Positions 1 to 6,658 of a DNA stretch of 11,170 nucleotides are shown here, piece by piece. This stretch comes from JAHRVQ01 sp964548025 (GTDB lineage Bacteria; Pseudomonadota; Gammaproteobacteria; Pseudomonadales; Azotimanducaceae). Every line of letters starts with the position of its first letter. Positions within the stretch are counted from its first letter, which is position 1. The stretch spans positions 1-11,170 of the forward strand of contig CAZJRI010000165.1 in the NCBI GenBank assembly GCA_964548025.1, given 5' to 3'. The notes beneath the pieces were generated by a model, which did no database searches, was not told where the DNA came from, and was given only the letters and a program-made list of their open reading frames with translations. A program made the position numbers and the translations under genes.

Positions 1-1
1 C

Positions 2-679
2 GATTATTTTGGTCCTGGAGAAGAAAAAGTCCGCCTGACATCAGTGAGTAATGCTCTTGCTTTTCCAAACGAGCCCTTGAACAGTGCAATAAGGGTAGGA
101 AACATGGTATCTGATAGAGGACCTCTTGATATCAGTGTTGACGGCATTTTAGTTGAGAGCAACCAGTCTTTTCGCAGCATGGGAGAATATCAGTCGATAA
201 GTCCCGGCGACCATGAATTCACCGTCAGCATCCCTGGAGATCCAACCAATATTATCGCAACATCAACCAGAACGCTGGCCCCTGGTGATTTTCTAACGCT
301 TGCAGCATCGGGTCATGAAGACTCCAATTCGGTATCATTGACCGAAGACAACCGACGCCCGGTACCCAGTCGAGCCAGGCTGCAGCTAACAAACGTGTCC
401 TCATCGGCGGGAGCAATCGATTTCTATGTTGTGGATGCCGGTGAAAGTATCTCGAGCAGTTTACCCTTGGCCGCGGGGTTGGAGGAATTGAAGCAGGTTG
501 TAGTAGAACTGGAAGCCGGATCTTTCGATCTGGTTGTTACAAATATAGGCTCCGCTGAGCCTTTATTGGGTCCTGTACCGGTCACTCTCGACAATAACAA
601 TATTTACAGTCTGATCCTAACCGATGCGGATGGGGGTGGAGAACCGATTCAATTTGTCCTGCTTGATGATTTCAACTGA
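2..679 (+). CDS. DUF4397 domain protein, C-terminal part (5' end outside the window)
   Basis: The frame is open from base 2 to the TGA at 677-679. A GTG at 44 could serve as a start, but the codons before it are also open and read as ordinary protein, so I treat this as the 3' part of a longer gene. Two copies of a beta-rich unit are visible. The first begins near IRVGNMVSD and runs through VDGILVE and SPGDHEFTV. The second begins near ARLQLTNVSSSAG and runs through IDFYVV and LEAGSFDLVV. This matches the DUF4397 pattern (R-x-x-N-x-S, then a short 'vdv-Y-vdg' strand, then 'G-x-y-x-v-x-v'), found in exported or surface-associated bacterial proteins of unknown role. No signal peptide can be seen because the N-terminus is missing. 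The gene converges on the dehydrogenase with only 5 bases between the stop codons. The family call is fairly safe; the function is unknown. Confidence 0.72.
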   Translation, partial: DYFGPGEEKVRLTSVSNALAFPNEPLNSAIRVGNMVSDRGPLDISVDGILVESNQSFRSMGEYQSISPGDHEFTVSIPGDPTNIIATSTRTLAPGDFLTLAASGHEDSNSVSLTEDNRRPVPSRARLQLTNVSSSAGAIDFYVVDAGESISSSLPLAAGLEELKQVVVELEAGSFDLVVTNIGSAEPLLGPVPVTLDNNNIYSLILTDADGGGEPIQFVLLDDFN

Positions 680-684
680 TATCT

Positions 685-1626
685 CTAGGGTTTGAATAAT
701 ACCTTACTTATCTCAGGCTTCATGGCATCCTGAAATGCTTGTCTGTAATCTTCAAGCCGATATTGCCGTATCACAAGTTCGGGCAAAATTGTTTTTTGGC
801 TCGCCAGTAGTTCAATCGCCTTAGCCATTGGTCCGCACCTTGAACCATGGAGACAGATTTCATCGATTACGATTCTACTCATGTCAATTGCCAGTTTTTC
901 AATATAACTGCTCTTTACTACCAGATGACCGGCCGGTTTCGTCGCGTTTAGGGCAACCTCAAAACCTGCTGCAGTGCCAGTACAGTCAATCACGCAATCA
1001 AATTCTGTCTCGATTTCGTCTGGACTCAGCAAATGAGCAGATTCGTTGAGGGCAGTCATCCGCGATGGGGTACGCATGCAGACAGTCAGATCGTCCACTT
1101 CATGAATGAGAACGGCACAAACAACACTCGCCAGCCTTCCGGCACCGACGATGAGAGTACGGGTATCCGACTTCAGATCAATCTGCTCAAGGATCTCCAA
1201 AGCCGCTGCAAGTGGCTCAATAAAGACGGCAAGAGCATCACTCACCGAGTCCGGGACTGTCAGCATATTATCGACAGGAACGACAATTTCTTCCGCAAAT
1301 GCTCCCTGCCTGTTCTTGATACCAACTACCTCTCTGGATCGACAATGCTTGTGTAGCCCTTTAAGGCAATACTCACATTTACCGCAACCAATATTGATAT
1401 CAAGCACAACTCTCTTGCCAATCCATGTATCGGGTCCGTCAATGACCCGTGCGACGAATTCGTGGCCGGGAATGCCTGCGAATCCATAATAACCGTTCAG
1501 TAATTCGAGATCCGTTCCACAGATACCGGCAAGCTGGACAGCTAGCCGGGCTTCACCCTCTCCCATGACCGGAGATGAGACAGATCTGCAGGACAACTCG
1601 CCATTTTCAATCCAGATCGCTTGCAT
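685..1626 (-). CDS. Zinc-dependent medium-chain alcohol dehydrogenase family protein
   Basis: A 313-residue medium-chain dehydrogenase/reductase (MDR), expected to oxidise an alcohol or polyol with NAD(P) in the cytosol. The catalytic zinc ligands are visible as C36 in GICGTD, H55-E56 in PGHE and E137 in IEPLA. The structural zinc site is complete: C81, C84, C87 and C95 in GCGKCEYCLKGLHKHC. The nucleotide-binding turn is GAGRLA at about 161-166, with the Rossmann domain running to about 280. It is somewhat shorter than the usual 340-350 residues, mainly in the C-terminal half, but no catalytic element is missing. The ATG at 1624-1626 has no clear SD sequence. It is divergent from the dioxygenase gene (125 bases between start codons), so the two may share a control region. 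Substrate unknown; sorbitol/threonine-dehydrogenase-like enzymes are the nearest general class. Confidence 0.85.
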   Translation of the reverse strand: MQAIWIENGELSCRSVSSPVMGEGEARLAVQLAGICGTDLELLNGYYGFAGIPGHEFVARVIDGPDTWIGKRVVLDINIGCGKCEYCLKGLHKHCRSREVVGIKNRQGAFAEEIVVPVDNMLTVPDSVSDALAVFIEPLAAALEILEQIDLKSDTRTLIVGAGRLASVVCAVLIHEVDDLTVCMRTPSRMTALNESAHLLSPDEIETEFDCVIDCTGTAAGFEVALNATKPAGHLVVKSSYIEKLAIDMSRIVIDEICLHGSRCGPMAKAIELLASQKTILPELVIRQYRLEDYRQAFQDAMKPEISKVLFKP

Positions 1627-1694
1627 GAACCGACTCTAGCACAGACAACCTTTGGATATGGTTGCACTTGGTTTATTCTCACTACAACAAGTAT

Positions 1695-1738
1695 TCAAGA
1701 ACAAGCAAACTAGAACAAGCTATCAAGAACAAGCAAAC
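1695..1738. repeat. Short direct repeat in the dehydrogenase/dioxygenase intergenic region
   Basis: The 16-mer TCAAGAACAAGCAAAC occurs perfectly at 1695-1710 and 1723-1738, and its core AGAACAAGC occurs a third time between them at 1712-1720. The full copies are offset by 28 bases, which is not a multiple of three. That argues against the stretch being coding and supports the downstream ATG at 1752 as the start of the dioxygenase. The repeat could be a regulator binding array or a replication-slippage product; the sequence does not decide. Confidence 0.6.
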
Positions 1739-1751
1739 AAGGATTCGAAAT

Positions 1752-2627
1752 ATGGCTGGTGAAAATTGGCAGATAACAAAGCTGTCTGGTTCAATTGGTG
1801 CTGAAGTGAGGGGGGTATCATTGGCCAATTCGAACAATGAGGAGAAAGCCGCTCTTGAGCAATTGCTCCTTGACCATAAAGTACTTTTCTTCCCGGAACA
1901 GTTTCTGGACATGTCGGATCATGTGGAATTCGGTCGTTACTTTGGAGACCTGGAGGGACATCCAAATCTGGGCATGCCTTATGAGGACTTCCCCGAGATA
2001 TTTNNNNNNNNNNGTGGAGTCGCGGACGAGTGGCACTCAGATATCACATTTCAGGCGCAACCGGCGAAGATGGCAATCCTGAATATGTTGAAGTGTCCTG
2101 CGGCAGGAGGAGATACGATGTGGTCAAATCTGGAAGCCGCCTACGATGGTCTGTCTGATCCAATGAAAGCTTTATGTGAGAGTTTGACTGCCCTGCATGA
2201 TGCCTTGCCTCACAACAGACCAGAGAAGGCTGTAATTCACCCGGTTGTAAGAGTCCATCCGGATACAGGACGCAAGGCGCTCTACGTCAATGAACACTTT
2301 ACACGCCGCATTGTTGAAATGAATGCAACGGAGAGTGAGGTATTGCTCTCTTATCTTACCCGCTGGGTGAGTCATCCTCAGTTTACCGTCAGGTATCACT
2401 GGACTGAAGGTGCAGTTGGTATCTGGGATAATCGATGCACACAACACTTCGTCATCAACGATTTCGAAGGAGAAAGGATTATTCAGCGCGTAACTGTCAT
2501 GGGGGATGAACCCGAGGGTGTTGAGAGCCAGCACTTTGAACCCTGGGTACGTCAGGGTCGGCTTTCAGCAACAAGTCGGCATGACAGGCAACTGTTTATG
2601 TACCTGAAATCACAGAAAATTATCTAG
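1752..2627 (+). CDS. TauD/TfdA family Fe(II)/2-oxoglutarate-dependent dioxygenase
   Basis: A non-heme iron oxygenase that couples 2-oxoglutarate decarboxylation to hydroxylation of a small substrate (family members act on taurine, 2,4-D and related acids). The iron triad is visible as H95 and D97 in WHSD and H232 in TQHFV. R246 in IIQR is placed to bind 2-oxoglutarate, and GGDTMW near 119-124 is the conserved threonine segment. Numbering counts the N run as ten bases. The ATG at 1752 is preferred over an upstream TTG at 1662 because AAGGA lies 8 bases before it, the family N-terminus begins there, and the intervening stretch is repetitive. Length is about 291 residues, normal for the family. 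The N run at 2004-2013 falls just before WHSD; the frame resumes correctly after it, but family spacing suggests a few more residues are missing than the placeholder implies. The substrate cannot be assigned. Confidence 0.9.
   Translation: MAGENWQITKLSGSIGAEVRGVSLANSNNEEKAALEQLLLDHKVLFFPEQFLDMSDHVEFGRYFGDLEGHPNLGMPYEDFPEIFXXXXGVADEWHSDITFQAQPAKMAILNMLKCPAAGGDTMWSNLEAAYDGLSDPMKALCESLTALHDALPHNRPEKAVIHPVVRVHPDTGRKALYVNEHFTRRIVEMNATESEVLLSYLTRWVSHPQFTVRYHWTEGAVGIWDNRCTQHFVINDFEGERIIQRVTVMGDEPEGVESQHFEPWVRQGRLSATSRHDRQLFMYLKSQKII
2004..2013. other. Assembly gap placeholder (10 N) inside the dioxygenase gene
   Basis: Exactly ten Ns interrupt the dioxygenase between codons for PEIF and GVADEWH. 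A second run of exactly ten Ns occurs at 10918-10927, so these look like fixed-length scaffold gaps rather than measured distances. The true number of missing bases is unknown but should keep the reading frame if the gene is intact. Confidence 0.85.
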
Positions 2628-2633
2628 CGGGAA

Positions 2634-3233
2634 TCACAGTTTCATGCCGTAGGTGACTTCACCGGCTGATTCATCAACTATTTTGAAGCCGAATCTCGGA
2701 TAGTAATCCATTGCCCTTTTGTTTCCCCGGCTTACGCACAGGTGTAACCCCTCTACCCCTTTACGCCTGAGTTGTTCGATAAATAGGTCGATCAATTGTC
2801 CACCACGTCCAGATCCCTGCCCTTTCGGTAATATATCGATATGAAGATGAGCGGGGTAATCCGCAGACAGTTCGGGTGCTCTGTATCCCTCGTGAATCGA
2901 ACGAATGACGGATGACTCGCGACTCGGGTCACCCGGGTCTGGTTTCGGATACTTCTCTCTGAGAGTCGGCCACCATTCAATGCGTGTACGTGCTTCAAAA
3001 TTCTGCGAATCAGCGGTGCCGAGAATATAACCGCAAGGTGCGCCTCTCCTGGTGAGAACGATACATAATTCAGGCTCCAGAATCGCATAGGGCGCAGCGT
3101 AAAAGTGGCCAAGAATTTCACTGTCTATTTCGCCCGTTGCATCATCACCGTCGGCACCCGTCTCAAGACATATCCGATAAAGCATATAAAGGTCACTGAT
3201 ATGAAAGGGTCTAAATGCAAAATCTTTGGTCAT
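2634..3233 (-). CDS. GNAT family N-acetyltransferase (O-GlcNAcase NAT-domain-like)
   Basis: A 199-residue protein with the GNAT fold, expected to move an acetyl group from acetyl-CoA to an amine. The acetyl-CoA pyrophosphate loop is seen as KGQGSGRGG at about 137-145, following the strand HLHIDIL. The C-terminal part has the usual helix and strand NKRAMDYYPRFGFKIVDE at about 171-188. The N-terminal stretch LYRICLETGADGDDATG, followed by LGHFYAAPYA, resembles the acetyltransferase-like domain next to bacterial and animal O-GlcNAcases and its stand-alone relatives. The start ATG at 3231-3233 lacks a strong SD. It converges on the dioxygenase (6 bases between stop codons) and diverges from the CoA-transferase. 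The acceptor substrate is unknown. Confidence 0.82.
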   Translation of the reverse strand: MTKDFAFRPFHISDLYMLYRICLETGADGDDATGEIDSEILGHFYAAPYAILEPELCIVLTRRGAPCGYILGTADSQNFEARTRIEWWPTLREKYPKPDPGDPSRESSVIRSIHEGYRAPELSADYPAHLHIDILPKGQGSGRGGQLIDLFIEQLRRKGVEGLHLCVSRGNKRAMDYYPRFGFKIVDESAGEVTYGMKL

Positions 3234-3306
3234 AATGTCAAACCAGGCTGACCTTTAAGTGTACATTCAAGTACCATAGGCAGCTTTTGTGATTGAAGGC
3301 AAAAAC

Positions 3307-4527
3307 GTGTTAGCACCTCTGGATGATATCACTGTAATCGAAATAGACAATTGGATGGCAGCACCAAGCGCAGGTGCAATTCTTGCCGACCTGGGCGCGC
3401 GAGTTATTAAGATAGAGCCCATAGACGGTGATCCAATGCGAGATACGGGACGTTCACCTAAGGTGGACGATGAAGCAGTCAAAGAATACGATTTTCAGTT
3501 CGACGTCGACAACAGGGGCAAGCAGTCAATCTGTATTGACCTGACCAGCCCAAAGGGAATTGAACTGGTACAGCGACTTTGCAAAGAAGCCGATATCTTT
3601 CTCTGTAACCTGCTCGGTCAGCGGCAGGAAAAGTACCAATTGGATCCGGAGTCTCTCTTCGCGGTAAATCCGAAACTGGTTCATGCAACCTTGACCGGAT
3701 ATGGCACCTCTGGTCCCGATGCCTGGAGGCCGGGCTATGATGTGACCGCTTTCTTCGGGCGATCAGGTCTGTACGACGCCATGCGTGAGGGTACTGATGG
3801 CACAGTCCCCATGGCAAGACCCGCCCAGGGCGATCATACAGCAGGTCTGGCACTGGTTGGCGCTATACTTGCGGCACTGCGTCTGGCAGAGAAGTCGGGT
3901 GAAGGCCAGGCAGTCGAAACCTCGTTGTATGAAACCGCCATCTGGACTCAGGCAACCGATTACGCCACCACAGCAGTGGACCAGGCACCTGTGCGACAAC
4001 GATCTCGAGAGCAGATGTTGCTACCAACCGCAAATCGTTATCCCTGTGGAGATGGTAAGTGGATAGTACTGAATATGCCTGAGGCATCTGCCTGGCCAAA
4101 ATTCTGCAACGCCATCGGAAAGGAAGAATGGCTTCGTGATGAAAGGCTCGCTGATGCAAGGAGTAGATTCAGGTTAATGCACGAACTTGTCCCTGAAATA
4201 GACCGGGTCCTCTCAGCCCGAAGTCGAGATGAGTGGGGAGAAGTATTCGACGCTGCTGGTTTGATCTGGGGACCTGTACTTGGATTGAACGAAGTGCCAA
4301 AGGATAACCAGGCAAAGGCTATCAATGTGTTTCCAACGATGGAGCACGAATCTATCGGTCAATACAAAACAGTCAATATTCCAATGAGATTCAGGACAGC
4401 GGACGTGAGACCAAGATTTCGCGCGCCCCTGCTAGGAGAACATACAGACCAGATTTTCCAGGATTTCGGTATACCCGAAGACGAGCTTGAAATATTGAAA
4501 CAGCAGCAGATCATCGCGCAGCAATAG
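3307..4527 (+). CDS. Family III CoA-transferase (CaiB/BaiF)
   Basis: Transfers CoA between carboxylic acids by the ping-pong mechanism typical of formyl-CoA:oxalate and carnitine CoA-transferases. Visible family signatures are PLDDITVIEID then AAPSAGAILADLGARVIKIE at the N-terminus, DNRGKQSICIDL-SPKG, TGYGTSGPDAWRPGYD, and the GDHTAG segment whose aspartate (D176 from this start) is in the position of the nucleophilic Asp of the family. The C-terminal part has GLIWGPVLGLNEV and LGEHTDQI. About 406 residues, full length. I chose GTG 3307 because GAAGG sits 7 bases upstream and the protein then starts right before the conserved region. GTG 3289, six codons earlier with ATAGG before it, is the alternative. 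The 3' end overlaps the methyltransferase tail-to-tail by 17 bases. Specific acids unknown. Confidence 0.88.
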   Translation: MLAPLDDITVIEIDNWMAAPSAGAILADLGARVIKIEPIDGDPMRDTGRSPKVDDEAVKEYDFQFDVDNRGKQSICIDLTSPKGIELVQRLCKEADIFLCNLLGQRQEKYQLDPESLFAVNPKLVHATLTGYGTSGPDAWRPGYDVTAFFGRSGLYDAMREGTDGTVPMARPAQGDHTAGLALVGAILAALRLAEKSGEGQAVETSLYETAIWTQATDYATTAVDQAPVRQRSREQMLLPTANRYPCGDGKWIVLNMPEASAWPKFCNAIGKEEWLRDERLADARSRFRLMHELVPEIDRVLSARSRDEWGEVFDAAGLIWGPVLGLNEVPKDNQAKAINVFPTMEHESIGQYKTVNIPMRFRTADVRPRFRAPLLGEHTDQIFQDFGIPEDELEILKQQQIIAQQ

Positions 4528-5149
4528 TCTCCTTCTTGACGGCAGTCACATAAATACGGGACCAGTCGCTGCCTTCCTCCGGATAGCTGGCTCTGCTCAT
4601 GATGCTTTCAACTTCAAAACCCGCCTGATGCAATGAGTTTTCAATTTCTGCCCGGGTGAAAAAATTAAAAGTGACAGAATCCTTCGTCAAACTCGATGTG
4701 CCTTCATGAAATGAAGCAAGAATCTGGCCCGAAGTCACAAGCACACGGCTGATCTCGTTGAGAGCGTATACCAATCGCTCTTTCTGACAGTGTATTAACG
4801 AATAAAAAGCCACAACGCCTGCATATCTTGAATCTTCAACCGGGAGATCAAAGTAGCTGCCAACACGGAATGTCTCAGAGGGATGCTTCTTTTTCGCAAT
4901 TTCGATCATACCGGGTGAAATATCAATACCTTCGAATACCCGGCCTGCTTCCATAAGGAATGAGCCAATATGACCCGGGCCACATCCGAGATCACAAATC
5001 AGCCCTTCCTGTGTTGAGGCCGCAAATGCCTTAAGTAATTCTCGATCCCCCGGTTTATAGTCCAGTTCATTATAGAATCGATCGGTATAATCCGGTGCCC
5101 AGTCTGAATAGAAGCCGGGGAGATTTTTGTTCCAACTTTCTGTTGCCAC
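4511..5149 (-). CDS. Class I SAM-dependent methyltransferase
   Basis: A 212-residue Rossmann-fold methyltransferase. Motif I is CDLGCGPGHIG at about 52-62, the acidic end of strand 2 is GIDIS at 74-78, SYFDLP at 98-103 is motif II-like, and the motif III/IV region is VVAFYSLIHC at about 112-121. The nearest general class is the UbiE/COQ5-like small-molecule methyltransferases (Methyltransf_11/25). The acceptor is not predictable. The start is GTG at 5147-5149, with GGGGA 7 bases upstream on the minus strand. That SD lies in one arm of a perfect 9-bp inverted repeat at 5155-5185, so initiation may depend on RNA structure. The 3' end overlaps the CoA-transferase by 17 bases on the opposite strand. 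Confidence 0.86.
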   Translation of the reverse strand: MATESWNKNLPGFYSDWAPDYTDRFYNELDYKPGDRELLKAFAASTQEGLICDLGCGPGHIGSFLMEAGRVFEGIDISPGMIEIAKKKHPSETFRVGSYFDLPVEDSRYAGVVAFYSLIHCQKERLVYALNEISRVLVTSGQILASFHEGTSSLTKDSVTFNFFTRAEIENSLHQAGFEVESIMSRASYPEEGSDWSRIYVTAVKKETIAAR

Positions 5150-5154
5150 CTTTT

Positions 5155-5185
5155 AATCCCCATGAAAGCCAAGCTGATGGGGATT
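5155..5185. promoter_or_regulatory. Perfect 9-bp inverted repeat: candidate SD-masking hairpin or terminator
   Basis: AATCCCCAT at 5155-5163 is exactly complementary to ATGGGGATT at 5177-5185, with a 13-base loop that itself holds AGC-CAA-GCT. Read on the minus strand, the downstream arm contains the GGGGA SD of the methyltransferase (start at 5149), so folding would hide the ribosome site. Read on the plus strand, the stem is followed by TTTTAGTTTGTTTT, resembling a weak intrinsic terminator. Both readings are possible; the repeat itself is certain, its role is inference. Confidence 0.55.
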
Positions 5186-5282
5186 TTAGTTTGTTTTCCC
5201 GTCTGTAAGTTTGAAATTTCCTCTCTCACAACTTGACTATTTTTCCGCTGCATTCCGGTCTCTTATCAAGGGAATACCCGCC

Positions 5283-5420
5283 ATGAGCGGTCTATTCAGA
5301 GAGCCTGGCGGGGAGAACCTTTCGGCTTGGCTCAAACTTAAGTTAAACTCGCCCTACGGTTCAGTACACCTGATCTTGAACGTGGGCAGGTGTACTGTTC
5401 AAAGGAGGAAAAGAATATGA
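5283..5420 (+). CDS. Possible 45-codon leader ORF coupled to the aldo/keto reductase
   Basis: The ATG at 5283 has AGGGA at 5269-5273, 9 bases upstream. It reads 45 codons without a stop and ends at TGA 5418-5420, overlapping the ATG of the aldo/keto reductase (5417) in an ATGA junction typical of translational coupling. The predicted peptide is basic at its C-terminus (RCTVQRRKRI) and matches no family I recognise. Its 3' third covers the 11-bp inverted repeat at 5362-5397 and the strong SD of the next gene, so ribosomes moving through it would open that hairpin. The ORF could equally be a chance frame in an untranslated leader. GC-rich patches such as CCCGCC (5277-5282) complementary to GGCGGG (5307-5312), and the palindrome AACTTAAGTT (5335-5344), also suggest RNA structure. 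Confidence 0.28.
   Translation: MSGLFREPGGENLSAWLKLKLNSPYGSVHLILNVGRCTVQRRKRI
5362..5397 (+). promoter_or_regulatory. Perfect 11-bp inverted repeat just upstream of the lar-cluster ribosome site
   Basis: CAGTACACCTG at 5362-5372 and CAGGTGTACTG at 5387-5397 are exact reverse complements separated by 14 bases. The right arm ends 5 bases before AGGAGG at 5403-5408, which is the SD of the Tat-signal aldo/keto reductase (8-base spacing to ATG 5417). There is no T-run, so it is not an intrinsic terminator. It could be a protein operator or an RNA hairpin that tunes translation of the operon. Confidence 0.6.
5403..5408 (+). promoter_or_regulatory. Strong ribosome binding site (AGGAGG)
   Basis: AGGAGG lies 8 bases before ATG 5417 and decides the start of the aldo/keto reductase there rather than at the in-frame GTG 5390. 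Starting at 5417 also places the twin-arginine motif at residues 7-8, where a Tat signal should have it. Confidence 0.85.
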
Positions 5421-6646
5421 AGAAGACAGTAAATCGACGTGCCTTTTTGAAACTTGGCGCGGTTACGGGCGCGGTTACAGGCCTTTCGGGCGGATTTTCC
5501 ATCGCCCGGGCTGATACTTCGACGGATACCGAATCCGGAGTCAAAGAATATGTCAGACTCGGCCGCACAAACCTCATGCTATCCGATATTTCATTTGGTT
5601 CCAGTCAACTGAATAGCGGTGATGAGTACCTCGTAGACTATGCGATTGATCACGGTATTAACTTCATCGATACTGCCGAGAGCTATACCAGAAGTAATTC
5701 TGAAACCGTCATAGGTAATGCCCTGAAAGGAAAAAGAGACAAAGTACATCTCGCGACTAAAACATTCGCAGGTTCAGATACCAGAAAAGAGACAATCATG
5801 AGATCGCTGGAAGAGAGTCTTGCCAGATTACAGACGGATCATGTAGAAATTTTCTTTAATCATGCTGTCAACAACACTTCCCGAATGAAGAACGATGAAT
5901 GGTACGAATTCGCAGAACTCGCAAAGAAACAAGGCAAGATCCAATTTACAGGAATTTCCGGCCATGCGGGTAACCTGATTGAATGCGCAGACTATGCACT
6001 TGATAACAACCTGGTTGATGTACTGCTGCTGGGCCATAATTTCGGCCAGGATCCCGCGTTTTATGAGAAATTTATCCGCTCGTTTGATCTCGTTGCAAAT
6101 CAACCGGATTTACCCCGGGTCATGGCCAAAGCGAAGAAACAGGATGTCGGTGTCGTCGCAATGAAAGTGCTTCGTGGCGCAAGACTGAACGATATGAGAC
6201 CGTTTGAATCAGATGGACATACATACTCGCAGGCAGCATTCAAATGGGCACTATCAAGTCCCAATGTCGATATTTCAATAGTCTCGATGACCAGCAAAGC
6301 GAACATCGCTGAATATCTTGGCGCATCAGGCGTGAAGCAGGTTACAGAGGTTGACTTCAAATTGTTGGAACAATATGCCCGTCTTACCAACATGACCTAT
6401 TGCAATCACGCTTGTGATGATTGTTCAGGTGCATGCCCTTACGACGTTCAGATATCTGACGTTTTAAGAACCAGAATGTATGCTACGGACTATGGCAATG
6501 TCCCGTTCGCAAAAGCAGAATATGCCATGCTGGATGTTTCTGCTAATGAATGTCTCACCTGCGATGGAAAACCCTGCCAGGACGCCTGTAGCCAGGGAAT
6601 TAATATCGCACAATTGTGCGGTCCGACCCATCTGATGTTGAGTTAG
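5417..6646 (+). CDS. Tat-exported aldo/keto reductase with C-terminal iron-sulfur cysteine clusters
   Basis: 409 residues. The N-terminus MKKTVNRRAFLKLG, followed by a small-residue hydrophobic stretch ending near ARA (about residue 32), is a good twin-arginine signal. It predicts export of a folded, cofactor-loaded protein. The barrel follows at about 45-310, with the full aldo/keto reductase tetrad: D85, Y90 (IDTAESY), K115 (ATKTF) and H149 (FFNHA). The C-terminus has two four-cysteine groups: C329, C333, C336, C340 (CNHACDDCSGACP) and C379, C382, C387, C391 (CLTCDGKPCQDAC). They are arranged like two [4Fe-4S] sites, as in the COG1453-type iron-sulfur AKRs. The usual NADPH-phosphate signature late in the barrel is weak (IVSMTSKANIAEYL). 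It is the first gene of a tight run with larC, 12 bases downstream. Substrate unknown. Export and the link to nickel-pincer cofactor synthesis are the odd features. Confidence 0.86.
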   Translation: MKKTVNRRAFLKLGAVTGAVTGLSGGFSIARADTSTDTESGVKEYVRLGRTNLMLSDISFGSSQLNSGDEYLVDYAIDHGINFIDTAESYTRSNSETVIGNALKGKRDKVHLATKTFAGSDTRKETIMRSLEESLARLQTDHVEIFFNHAVNNTSRMKNDEWYEFAELAKKQGKIQFTGISGHAGNLIECADYALDNNLVDVLLLGHNFGQDPAFYEKFIRSFDLVANQPDLPRVMAKAKKQDVGVVAMKVLRGARLNDMRPFESDGHTYSQAAFKWALSSPNVDISIVSMTSKANIAEYLGASGVKQVTEVDFKLLEQYARLTNMTYCNHACDDCSGACPYDVQISDVLRTRMYATDYGNVPFAKAEYAMLDVSANECLTCDGKPCQDACSQGINIAQLCGPTHLMLS

Positions 6647-6658
6647 TTATAAAGCGAT

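Noticed and set aside
1033..1489. Two plus-strand open frames of 107 and 127 codons opposite the dehydrogenase
   Set aside because: They lie wholly antisense to a gene with complete zinc-site motifs and have no recognisable domain or credible start context.
1662..1751. Thirty-codon N-terminal extension of the dioxygenase from TTG 1662
   Set aside because: The stretch is a low-complexity direct repeat, has no family counterpart, and ATG 1752 has a better SD.
5233..5261. TTGACT as a -35 element for the lar cluster
   Set aside because: No acceptable -10 sequence at 16-18 bases downstream (CGGTCT); the promoter cannot be placed from sequence alone.
5277..5360. Leader as a known riboswitch (cobalamin, SAM, TPP, NiCo) or a group II intron domain V
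   Set aside because: Short resemblances only; none of the conserved core motifs of these classes could be traced.
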